64,000 nt of DNA. Source: Erodium maritimum. Taxonomy: Eukaryota > Streptophyta > Magnoliopsida > Geraniales > Geraniaceae. The notes under the pieces are model-generated. The model did not search any database and was not told the DNA's origin. It saw only the letters and a list, made by a program, of their open reading frames with translations. The position numbers were made by a program, and so were the translations under genes. The stretch covers positions 54,172,039 through 54,236,038 of the forward strand of contig OY997593.1 in assembly GCA_963921825.1 (NCBI GenBank), in the 5' to 3' direction. How positions within the stretch are numbered: position 1 is the first letter of the stretch; every line of letters starts with the position of its first letter. Of the stretch, positions 1 to 9,547 are shown piece by piece.

Positions 1-690
1 TTTGGTGAAGTCTAACATCTTTGGTCGACATGACATCTTGGTGTGTTCGTAGGAGAATATTGTGTAGCTTCACTTACCATGGCCTTTGGCGGATACCCCC
101 TTAGCATATATTATACCAGTCCTTCCCTTGGGTACATGGATATACGCGTACAGAAATCAATTATCTTCGACCTCATAGAGTTTTAGCAGAGCAAGAGTGA
201 TTTGCCATTGCCTATTAGTACATAGTGTACTACATAAGACAAACGAACAACTTTTGCGGGTATGGTTGTGTTGTTTATAGAACTGGCTGACTCATTACCA
301 AGAACTGGCCAGCAACAATATACTTGTTTATTATACGACTTTCCCACGTCTACAAATTGTTGTATTTTCTTACTTTATATCAGGAGACTAAGTAATGATA
401 GTTACTCATCTCTTAATGATTGTTTTAAGACGCTCTTATGGCTAGTTTAGCAGCAATTCAGGTACTTAAAGAGGGCATTGAAGGCGTATGTTATTTTAAT
501 CTATCGTCTTGCCCCCCTCTGAGTTGTACCGTGGACTTGAGAGATTTGTTACAGAGAATTCGGACCCACTGCATTTGGCAGGTACTCAGTATTCAATATA
601 CAAATCAAGTCAAATCATCACTAAAACATTGCATAACATTCATTGTAGGGGTAAGGGGTTAGGAATGGTAATGCTATATATATACACATG
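1..690. other. No recognisable gene
   Basis: AT-rich sequence. Several short open frames exist, but none resembles a known protein or shows a plausible exon series. It probably contains the upstream region of the bHLH gene that follows. Confidence 0.5.
675..684 (+). promoter_or_regulatory. Possible TATA box of bHLH copy 1
   Basis: The run TATATATATA lies about 150 bp before the main ATG at 826 and about 50 bp before an upstream ATG at 733. The spacing fits a transcription start near 705-715. TATA-like runs are common in AT-rich plant DNA, so this is only suggestive. Confidence 0.3.
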
Positions 691-843
691 TTCAGTTTCA
701 GCTCCATAATCAGAGCTTTCTAGTTCTACTTCATGGAGGGTCTTGGAGCTATTCAGTTTCAGCTCCATAATCAGAGCTTTCTATTAACATAGTCACCTAG
801 CCCTCATTTCTTCTAGTTCTGCTTCATGGAGGGTCTTGGAGCT
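691..843 (+). repeat. Imperfect tandem duplication of the bHLH 5' leader and first codons
   Basis: Unit 1 (691-750) and unit 2 (752-843) both run from TTCAGTTTCAGCTCC through the start codon and the codons for MEGLGA. Unit 1 lacks about 32 bp that unit 2 has, bounded by TCTA direct repeats, so it looks like a duplication followed by a small deletion. The homologous leader of copy 2 at 7823 has a single unit, so the duplication is private to copy 1. Confidence 0.85.
733..792 (+). other. Upstream ORF of 19 codons created by the leader duplication
   Basis: The ATG at 733 opens a short frame that starts MEGLGA, the same as the main protein, and stops at TAG 790-792, which is 33 bp before the main ATG at 826. 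If the transcript begins upstream of 733, the frame would be read first and could lower translation of the main ORF. No expression evidence is visible. Confidence 0.5.
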
Positions 844-1881
844 TTCCTAGATGGAGAATGTGACTCGTTTAGCACAATGTTCTCTGCTGACCAATTGCTT
901 GACAATCTTTGTATCTTATCAAACTTGTCTTTTGAGGCTAATATGAGCATATCTGAGAGTTGGTTTTGTTCTCTAGATGCTCTCATGACCTCTAGTTTGC
1001 ATGAAAGTGACCACCAGAGTGGTTCTAGTAGCAGCTTTCCTCTAACAGACAATACCCATATGGCCATGGATATTGACATGCCCGAGCTGAAGATCACGAA
1101 GAAGAGGCCTCAAGATGTGAGTACTATTTGAAGTTAGTAACAAGTTCATTTGCATGTCCAAGTTTGTAACAATGCCTCTTTGTGATGGTGCAGAAACCCC
1201 CCAAGAATGCATCAAAGAAGATCAGAAGCAATGGTAGTGAGGAAGAAGGAAAGAGCTCTAGCAGTTGCAGCTCTGAGGAAGACATTGCTTCTCCACAAAC
1301 ACCTTCAGCTCCCACATTGACCGGCAAAAGAAGAGCAAATACCGGTCCCCAGAGCCTTTATGCAAGGGTAATTACAAAGTAGTGATAATGCTATCATATA
1401 TATATAACACCGAATTTTGGGTTTAATATTCTGTAATACCAAATATAAAATTCTGTAACAATCCCAATATTTCAATCCAAAATTTGTATTACATATTTTT
1501 ACAACGAATTACATCTATATAGATATACCAGAATCCTTTTCGAGTCATTGTAATCTTGTATCAAATATTGTTGCGGAAAAGAAGGGAGAAGATAAACGAG
1601 AGATTAAGAATGTTACAGAGCTTAGTCCCCAACGGAACAAAGGTTGACATCAGCACAATGCTTGAAGAGGCAGTCCACTATGTCAAGTTCTTGGAGCTTC
1701 AAATCAAGGTACTTACTTGTAAATAAAATAAGCCTAGGATCTGTTATATGCCACGTAACAAGTTTACTGACATGTTTGTTCCTGATTCCGACAGCTTTTG
1801 AGTTCCGACAACATGTGGATGTATTCTCCGATTGCTTACAATGGGATGGATATTGCTCACAACGGGAATATGTGTCCATGA
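826..1881 (+). CDS. RSL4/RHD6-like class bHLH transcription factor, copy 1 (acceptor site defect)
   Basis: Four exons can be assembled: 826-1116, 1194-1367, 1577-1708 and 1795-1881, 227 aa in one continuous frame. Exon 1 gives an acidic N-terminus ([19 protein letters not shown]). Exon 2 gives a Ser/Glu-rich linker ending QSLYAR. Exon 3 gives the basic-helix-loop-helix core ([10 protein letters not shown], then [19 protein letters not shown]). Exon 4 gives the C-terminal tail ([17 protein letters not shown]). The core and tail are diagnostic of the RSL group, nuclear E-box-binding activators of root-hair growth (family knowledge). Donors GT at 1117, 1368 and 1709 and acceptors AG before 1194 and 1795 are good. 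The expected AG before 1577 reads GG (1575-1576). An in-frame AG exists 12 nt on, but using it would drop the KRRE basic residues. A working gene is therefore doubtful. Membership of the RSL2/RSL4 side of the family is firm; the exact orthologue is not. Confidence 0.8.
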
Positions 1882-2497
1882 CCTTGTGCACATATCTACA
1901 ACAACATTTAGTCGAAATAGTTCAAGGATAACTATATTGTACTGGCTTTGCATACAAACTAATTAATAAAATGTCTTGTTTGTGTTGGCACGTGATTTGA
2001 AGCAAGGTGACTCTGAAGTTCTCAACCATAATCTTATTATTTGACCCAGATGATAATAAGGCAATTGCGTGCATATAATGTATAATTTTATGAATTTGAC
2101 AGAACATAAAAGAACCTGAGTGAATAATAATGAAAACAATGGTGATTTTCTATACATGGATCCAATGACTTATAAACATCAATGAATACGTGATGGATAG
2201 CATTAGGGATACATACGGTTCAGCTAATAGTCCGCGCGAGTAGGTGGGTTTGTTTTGCTGCAAAGTTTCTTTGTCGCAAAGGATTGGTTGCTGCAATGTT
2301 TTGCAATCCAGGAAAGTTTAGAGGTTCGATTTGAGGAAGATTGTTTGTTCAAAGTGCGGTTGCTCTATCTTTGTTCTTGTGTTTTTTTCCAGCTTGGGGT
2401 GTTTGGCTTTCGTGAGTGTTTTGAAGGTTTTGTATTTGTACCTGAGTATTTTTGTGTGTAGTGTAAATTGTAACAATAACAACTAAGAATAGAGAAT
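1882..2497. other. bHLH 3' flank and unassigned AT-rich DNA
   Basis: The sequence up to about 2080 is shared with the flank of copy 2 (to about 15304), so the duplicated segment extends some 200 bp past the stop codon. From 2080 to 2497 no gene or repeat is recognised. Confidence 0.5.
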
Positions 2498-3604
2498 ATC
2501 AATTGCGAGGTCTTGATATAATAGTTGAAGTTAACCCAATGAAGAAGAGGAGCTCAGGTGCATCCATTGTCCCGACAGTTCAACCCCTTTCCTTTTCTGT
2601 CTTTTGCTCTGTGTTGATTTCGAGTTATACTACATACTGCAACATCGTGTTTCCCACTGGTAAGACCTCTGTATCAGGAAAGACGCAGCACAAGGAATGT
2701 AAGAACCGCTCCCGGTCGAACCGGTAACTCTAAGACAAGTTTGACTTTCGGCCGGAAAATTCAACCAATGACTCAGGAGGTCACTCGAGGCTTTTCCGGG
2801 GCCCAAAAAGCTTAGCCGTCATAACGGTTGGCTTAATTGGGCCATTTCCTTTCGTTTAAGTATAATATTGGGAAAAGTCAACTTTGGTCAAAATTGGACT
2901 TTTATCAACTAAAGCCTAATTAATTAAAGTGTTGGAATTGATTATAGCACAAGTGGTCCCTACTTGAACACTTGTCCCTTGTAGCTTGAAAGGGAAGAAA
3001 GGAGGTCAAAAGTACCCTTTTACCCCTCGTTGGTGTCCTTAAGTGGATAAGCACCCAAAGGGGTATTTGGTCATTTCTCTTTTTAGGTCTTTTAAAGGCA
3101 AACAAAGACCAATTTCAGCTCATTTGTAGTGTGGTGGCCGAAATTTAGAGAGAAAAAGGGAGAGGAGGAAGAACAAGCTTGTCTTGAAGAAGAAGAAAGG
3201 GAAAAGGGAGCTCCTTGATCCAAGTTTTTGTGTTCTACCTTCTCCAAACCTCACAATCTTCTTCATCTACTTCTTCTCAAGGTAAGAATACTATCTAAAT
3301 CTCTTTTCCTTTCATTTCATTTCATGGGTTTTACTTGTTTTTGCTAGAAGTTGTTGGATTTTGTTTGGGTTAGTCTTAGATGACGTTGTTGAGAAGAGTT
3401 TGTTGTTATTTGATTGAAATCCTTGGGTTCATGTAGTTTTTGATTTGGAAAATCCTTGGAAACTTGTTTGTTTTTTATTCCTACCATGGGTAGAGGAGTA
3501 TTGGAGGTATTTAACTGTTTTGGGTGTTGGAGATGACTGAAAATGGAGTTTGGTTGGGTTTTTTCGTGAAAAAGGAGCTGGAGGTTGAAGAAGGGCGAAT
3601 CTGC

Positions 3605-3750
3605 CTAGACCCGCCACAGATCCGTGATGGATACCGTGACGGGAGGCGTCACGGCTCCGTGAGGGAGTTCGTGATGGCACACGTCACGGTTCCGTGACGT
3701 CATCCGTGACGGGTGGTGTCACGGCTCCGTGACTCCTTCCGTGGCAGATC
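3605..3750. repeat. Degenerate CGTCACGG / CCGTGACG palindrome array inside LTR A
   Basis: About ten copies of CCGTGACGG-like octamers in alternating orientation. The best palindrome is 3681-3700 (9-bp arms ACGTCACGG and CCGTGACGT), overlapping the bZIP-type site TGACGTCA at 3695-3702. The matching array in LTR B is at about 30578-30735. Confidence 0.85.
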
Positions 3751-4597
3751 AGTTTTGGGTTCTTTTGAGGTGTTTTTCGTCAAATTCGATCTTTGTTATG
3801 AACTGGACTTTTGGGGATGTTTTGGGACTTTGCTTGCTTCTTGGTTAGACCTTGATTAGAGTTTAATTGTGTGCCAAGACCTTGGTGTTGATCTTGAGAG
3901 ACGAAGACGTCTCCGGGACCCGTGTGAAGAACGGAGGAGAGGTTGATCGAGCTTTACGACAGAGAATTTTGAGAGGAAGACCACAAGGTAGGGTAAGTCC
4001 TAACTACTCGAGTATTTCATTACTAGTATCCATGTTAGGATAATAAAATCGGAAAGGTCCTAGAATTGCATATAGGATGCGAATAACTAGAATAATCGTC
4101 TTTCAATTACTAATAACCGGATGTGTCTAGTATGCATGCATAGGATGAGAATAACTAGTGTAACTCGCTTTCAATACTTGGGAATTTTTTTACTGGTAGA
4201 GAGGTCGTGATGAGCCCTCGGATTAGTTGTTGTGCTAGGTTCACATGCTTGGTTGCCTAGTTTGGATAAGCGAAGAGTCTAACGAAACTAGCTAAATCGT
4301 ATGCTTGATTGATTGATTAAATGTTTACATGATTGGTTGATTGATTGAATGTTTACATGATTGGTTGATTGATTGAATTTTGAATGATTGAATGCTTGAA
4401 CGGATGATCGAGTATGACTGGTCGTGCCAAACGGTACGAACAGGTAAGTATGACGGTAAGTGTAAGGATTGAATGGATGTCTTTGGTGTGTTGTGGTGAA
4501 AGTGTTATTCGATAAGCGTTGGTTGGTTGATGTGTTTTTGTGTGTTTCCCTATTCTTATTCTTAAAATGTTTGGTTGTTCGGTATGATACTTACACC

Positions 4598-4608
4598 GGG
4601 GGGGGGGG
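4598..4608 (+). repeat. Poly-G tract in LTR A
   Basis: Eleven consecutive G between ACACC and TGGTAATCCGG. The same site in the LTR at 56520 carries 19 G (58632-58650). Possible G-quadruplex or slippage tract. Confidence 0.85.
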
Positions 4609-7212
4609 TGGTAATCCGGTGGTGTTATTGTCGTTGGTGTTGGCAGATCCTGCGGGATAACAATTGGTTACTAGAGCCTGCGAGCATTGATTACTAGAGC
4701 CTGCGGGCATTGATTATTGGACCCTGCGGGGCATTGATAATTGGACCCTGCGGGGCATTGGTTAACGGAGCCTGTAGGCAATTGGATGGTTTACTTTGCG
4801 GGAAATGGTTACTTGTGGTTTCAACCAAGTGTATGCGTCATGCGGGAGCACTACCTTGGTTCCCTATGACATATGGTCCTTTGGAGGCATTTCCGAGAAT
4901 CCCGATGATGAGCGTCCCTCTGGGATGGTTTCCGGTGCCCCGATGTATGTGCCTCCTCTGGACCGAGGGAAAATCTGATATGATATGGGTACTCTGGTGG
5001 ATCGGAATATGGGAACCGATGTGACACCAGAATCTATCCATGGATCGGAGGCTTGAGAAAGCAAGTGGTTGGCGTGGTATTAATTGCTCCCATTTTAGTA
5101 GATATGATTCATTATAATACTTTTTATGGAATCTTTCAAGTTACTGTTATTCTTGAGAATGCGTTACTATTCTTATTTACTCTGTTTACTAGCATTTCAT
5201 TGTTAATCGTATTTAAATCGTTAGTTGCGTTATCTTATTAAAGCAATTTTATTATTGATCTAAAGTTTGAGTTGTTTACGATTTTTCCTACTGAGCGTAA
5301 GCTCACCCCTATGGTTTTCTTACTATTTTTACAGGCGTACCTGATGTCTAGTGAGTTCGAGGCTCGGGAGCTTCTGGACGTCTTGGGGATTATTTTAGAG
5401 TTGTGTTGGTCGTTTGTACTAAACACTTTTTATCTTGCACTTTATGTCGAGTTTTGACTCCCATTTGAGATTTCCGAACTGTTTACTTATGATGATTTGA
5501 GGAAGGTTATTTGATATTTAAAGGTTTTGTCAATTATTTATCACTTTTCTATTATTAATTCAGGTCACGTCTCGAATCCGGTCAAAACCGGATTTGGGGC
5601 GTGACAAGGAAGGAACTCGTCATTCCTCTGGCACTAAGAAGCCGGTCGCGGTAAAGAAAAACAAAGTTCGGCGTGGTGTTGCTCATACCAAGCCGGACAC
5701 CTCCAGAGGTCGTGACAAGCTCTCAGCTGATCAGACTGGTAGGAGTCAAAATCCAGAGAGAAAAGAGGATGATAAGAATCAGACCTCAGTTAAGCAACCA
5801 GTTAGAATTGTTAAAACATAGATTACGGTACCTTCGACCAAGTCTAGTTCTTTGACCAGATCATGGCGGCGGGCGAGGAAGTTCACAGTCGTAGAGGACG
5901 AACTCTTCGTGTGCAATCTCTTATACGGTACAACAGAGGATTGGCTCTGAAATTCGTTTGGTTCCTTTGGAGATGTTGTGTTCGCGTATGCTCTTAGCCG
6001 CCCGAATCGCAAGCAGCAACTTTATGGGTTTGTGCGATTTCGATTGAAGGAGGAGGCTGTTCAAGCACGGGAAAGCCTGAACGGATTGAAGGTGTGTGGA
6101 CACGTTTTGTTCGTCGCTCTTGTCTGGCGTCGGAAATTGGGTGAAGCTGTTGGAGGAGCGAATCAAAGCTTCGTTGAACCGGAAGCAAGGTCTCTGTCAC
6201 CGCCGGTGATAGCTTACGACGCAAATATCTCGAAATCTCTGGTTGTTTACAACCGAGATTCTTGTTTTTTGATTTCTGATTCTCCGACCGAAGATCACAG
6301 ACGGATTCGAATTCAGATTTGGCAGCTGGATTGGGGAGTGACTTCATCGTTGAGGATACCGTTTCAATCTTTGAGATTCCCGTTACCAATTCGGAGAATT
6401 TAAAGGCGGTGATCTCGAAGGATCACAGTCAATTGAATGGCACGATCGCAGGTTTTGCTGCTATGGATATTTTGGGGACAGGTTCTACTAGTCGTGACCT
6501 CTTTCTTGATTATGTGGGATATGCAGATCTTTCTAGCTTTCGCGATGAAGATGGAGCAGACGCAAACTTGGGGAACTCTGGACCGGTTCAAATTGGGTCT
6601 GGCACTAGGCCTTTTGCTCTGAGCCCAATTTTAAAGGGTTTGGGTTCAGGCCCTCTTTGGTCGATTTCGGTTTTGGAAGCCCAAATTCCTCCAATTTCCA
6701 CTGGGAGTTACAGCAAATCTCTCGCCACATCAGGTGGAAATTAGCGACCCGATCGGGGTTAAGAGTAGTCCGTGGAAGGAGACTCTTCTACAACCCTGAA
6801 TTCTAAACCTATGTTTAAGGGTCGAATTTCCAAGCAGGATCCTCCTAGAGCTTCTAATCGTCAGAGACGGCCTCCACAATTTTTTGGGGACTACTATACG
6901 GCTGAAATCAAACCAGCTCGCTCCTTGAGTCGGTATCCTGTGGACGTTGGGAAACTGATTTTAGAAGTTTAAGCTGCTCGGCTAGCTCATTCAGCTAAAA
7001 CATTTGACGATCCGACTTTGACTTCGGAAGATGAAGAGTGGGTCACTGATGGTTAATTTAGTGACACATTTTGGTTTTTTCTTTTTCGGGTATTATACCC
7101 GCAGCTGCCGTTGAGAGCTATTTTGTAATGGTTGCCTTTGATGAGATCCTGCTTGGATCTAATTCTTTTCTAAATAAAAAAGCGAGCTTATCCAAAAAAA
7201 AGAGTAGAGAAT

Positions 7213-7600
7213 TTTTTAGCTGAGGACTTCGATTTTTTATCGATAACTGGAAATTGATTTGTAGGGTTCTATCTTTCTTCTTTGCAAAACCTCTCAACTA
7301 CATAAATGAAATTAAAAGCAAATACATCAAAGACAACAATCTCAGACACACATCCCTAGTCTTATCTCCGCTGGAACACGGACAGTTAAACAATCCACAT
7401 TAATGAAACGCAGGAATAAAGCTTTCAAAAGCAACCTGCAAGCAGCAGCTCAACGCTCCTCTGAGACAACTTCCTCCCCAAGAAAACGAACGCACCGTAT
7501 CTTTAGATGACTTACTTCAACATGCAACGTATACCTTAGCTTCTATCTTCTTCATTTTGAACTGCCTTACAACTTAAGGGAGCTCGCGTGACAAAGCTCC
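7213..7600. other. No gene recognised
   Basis: Between the retroposon end and the chromodomain scrap there is no supported coding or repeat structure. Confidence 0.4.
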
Positions 7601-7604
7601 CTCT

Positions 7605-7841
7605 CTAAGCAGGCTTGTCCTCAAGCTTAATCTTGTACAACCATTTTGAAAACTGGTTGCGAATTACCCCAGTATCTTTCCAAGTGGTATTTTTATTGGT
7701 GGACCTCTCCCATTGAATCAAATATTGCACTACAACCATGTTGTTTCTCTTGACAATTCTGGTTACAAGCAAATGTTGAGGGTAGAGCTTCCATTGTCCT
7801 GATTCTATGATCTTAGGCAAGCTATTCAGTTTCAGCTCCAT
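7605..7841 (-). pseudogene. Chromodomain tail of a Ty3/gypsy (chromovirus) polyprotein, fragment
   Basis: The 78-codon frame carries PQHLLVTRIVKRNNMVVVQY, then LIQWERS, TTWKD and a final KLEDKPA. This is the layout of a chromodomain at the end of chromovirus integrases, including the LEDK-type tail seen in many plant elements. No integrase core is next to it. The frame abuts the start of bHLH copy 2 on the opposite strand, so the two meet at a breakpoint near 7823. It differs from the chromodomain of the element at 8715-14849. Confidence 0.75.
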
Positions 7842-8714
7842 AATCAGAGCTTTCTATTAACATAGTCACCTAGCCCTCATTTCTTCTAGTTCTGCTTCAT
7901 GGAGGGTCTTGGAGCTTTCCCAGATGGAGGATGTGACTCGTTTAGCACAATGTTCTCTGCGGACCAATTGCTTGACAATCTCTGTATCGCCTCAAACTTG
8001 TCTTTTGAGGCTAATATGAGCATATATGAGAGTTGATTTTGTTCTCTAGATGCTCTCAATTCTAGTTTGCATGAAAGCGACCACCAGAGTGGTTCTAGTA
8101 GCAGCTTTCCTCTAACAGACAATACCATATGGTCATGGATATTAACGTGCCCGAGCTGATGATCCCGAAGAAGTGGCCTCAAGATGTGAGTACTATTTGA
8201 AGTTAGTAACAAGTTCATTTATATGTCAAAGTTTGTAACAATGCCTCTTTGTGCTGGTGCAGAAATCCCCCAGGAATGCATCAAAGAAGATCAGAAGCAA
8301 TGGTAGTGAGGAAGAAGGAAAGAGCTCTAACAGTTGTAGCTCTGAGGAAGACATTTCTTCTCCACAAACACCATCACCTCGCATATCGACCATGAAAAGA
8401 AGACCAAGTACCGGTCCCTAGAGCATTCACGTAAGGGTAATTACAAACTAGCAATAATGCTATCATATATATGTAATACCGAATTTTGGGTTCAGTATTC
8501 TATGATATCAAATCTATAACAAAAGTGATCCCAATGCTTCAACCTAAAATTTGGTATTACATATTTTTTACAATGAATTACATCTACAATGAATTACATC
8601 TATGTATATATACCAAAATCCTTTTTGAGTCATTATAATCTTAGTTGTATCAAATATTGTTGCGGAAAAGAAGGGAGAAGATAAACGAGAGATTAAGAAT
8701 GTTACAGAGCCTAG

Positions 8715-9499
8715 TGTCATGGTCCGAGACAATCCACATTGGATTGGCCGAGACCGTGCCAGGTCAAGGCCAAGTTTGGCCAAGGTCCGCCCGCCATATC
8801 AACCAAGCCAGACCCACATTGGGTCCGGTCCTCCCTTGCACGCCCAAGTCCTAGTCAGCCCGCCCCACTCGGTCCTCGCCAGTTCGCGCTCGCCAACCAT
8901 CCAGGTCCGCGTGCACGCGCGCCAGCCATCCGGTCCTGCCATAGTTGCCAGGTTTCCTCTTCCGGAGCAGGTCGGCACCAAGGTCCGCGTCCTAGGCCCG
9001 CACCCAGCTCCTGATTCGCGCTCATGCCTGCGCCCAGCTCTGTCCGCGCCAAGGCCCGCACCCAGCCTACCGATCCGCTCCCAGCACCCGGACCTGCCCC
9101 TTTTGACATGTTTCCTTAACCTGGCCGGTCCTAGGTCCTTATGGGCCGAGTCCTTCTCAAGCTAGACTAGGTTTAGGGTTTTCTTTTCCGTCTAGGACAA
9201 TAGTGCAACCTCTTTTGAGGCCTAGGGTTAATGATGCAAGGTTTCCTTTTCCAAATTGGAATAAGATCCTTTCCCTCTATATAAAGAGGGATCCTTTGTT
9301 GGAAAAATCATTATGCCTTTGCTTGCAATAAGTTCTCTATCAAATAATAGACTTCATTTCTTGTAAAACTCGTTTCTCTCCTTTTGCATACCTCCTCCAC
9401 TCTCTTCCTAAAGCTTTTCTTAGGTGTTACGAGTCCCATTCTCGTGCCTAAGAGCTGTACTAACCGAGGGGCATACCTGGTTCCTCTCGGTCAGTAATA
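8715..9499 (+). repeat. 5' LTR of the chromovirus
   Basis: 785 bp, starts TGTCATGGTCCGAGAC and ends GTCAGTAATA just before the primer site. The 5' half is GC-rich with repeated TCCGCGCC/AGGCCCGC words. It holds the only TATA box of the element. Confidence 0.88.
9278..9285 (+). promoter_or_regulatory. TATA box of the 5' LTR
   Basis: TATATAAA inside CCCTCTATATAAAGAGGG, the likely RNA polymerase II promoter of the element. The 3' LTR lacks this stretch. Confidence 0.7.
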
Positions 9500-9501
9500 A
9501 G

Positions 9502-9514
9502 TGGTATCAAAACC
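9502..9514 (+). other. Primer binding site (initiator tRNA-Met type)
   Basis: TGGTATCAAAACC, two bases after the 5' LTR end, resembles the plant initiator-Met tRNA complement TGGTATCAGAGCC with two differences. Confidence 0.7.
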
Positions 9515-9547
9515 TGGTTTATCACACCCAGCTCACTCCGGGACAGT

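Larger units (their letters stand above)
2698..5606 (+). mobile_element. Solo LTR A of a long-LTR Ty3/gypsy family
   Basis: Starts TGTAAGAACCGC and ends GGGGCGTGACA, 2909 bp, flanked by the perfect 5-bp duplication AGGAA (2693-2697 and 5607-5611). No internal region or second LTR is present, so it is a solo LTR left by LTR-LTR recombination. Landmarks from 5' to 3': a CGTCACGG/CCGTGACG palindrome array (about 3605-3750), TGATTGATTGAATG repeats (4300-4390), an 11-base G tract (4598-4608), a GCCTGCGGGCATTG minisatellite (about 4650-4790), the conserved CTACTGAGCGTAAGCTCACC box (about 5289) and a terminal imperfect palindrome around CGGTCAAAACCGG. The same landmarks recur in the LTRs at 26884, 44202, 46807, 47757 and 56520. 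Confidence 0.92.
2485..7212 (+). mobile_element. RRM-encoding non-LTR retroposon, split by a solo LTR
   Basis: The 13-mers AAGAATAGAGAAT (2485-2497) and AAGAGTAGAGAAT (7200-7212) differ at one base and flank a unit whose right end is a poly(A) after AATAAAAAAGCGAGCTTATCC, a typical plant LINE 3' end. Without the solo LTR at 2698-5606 the unit is about 1.8 kb. A broken frame at 5594-6403 encodes a basic Lys/Arg-rich stretch and then an RRM fold: RNP2-like ELFVCNLL near 5905 and RNP1-like LYGFVRFRLKEEA near 6022. RRM-type ORF1 proteins are known from one clade of plant L1 LINEs. No endonuclease or reverse transcriptase is present, so it is an internally deleted or non-autonomous LINE. Stops and frameshifts mark it as dead. 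A retrocopy of a cellular RRM gene is the alternative. Confidence 0.65.

Noticed and set aside
4710-5024. 104-codon frame with IIGPCGAL repeats
   Set aside because: It is the translated GCCTGCGGGCATTG minisatellite of LTR A.
8719-9165. Pro-rich frames at the left of the chromovirus
   Set aside because: They lie in the 5' LTR, and GC-rich repeats produce the open frames. Not a gene.
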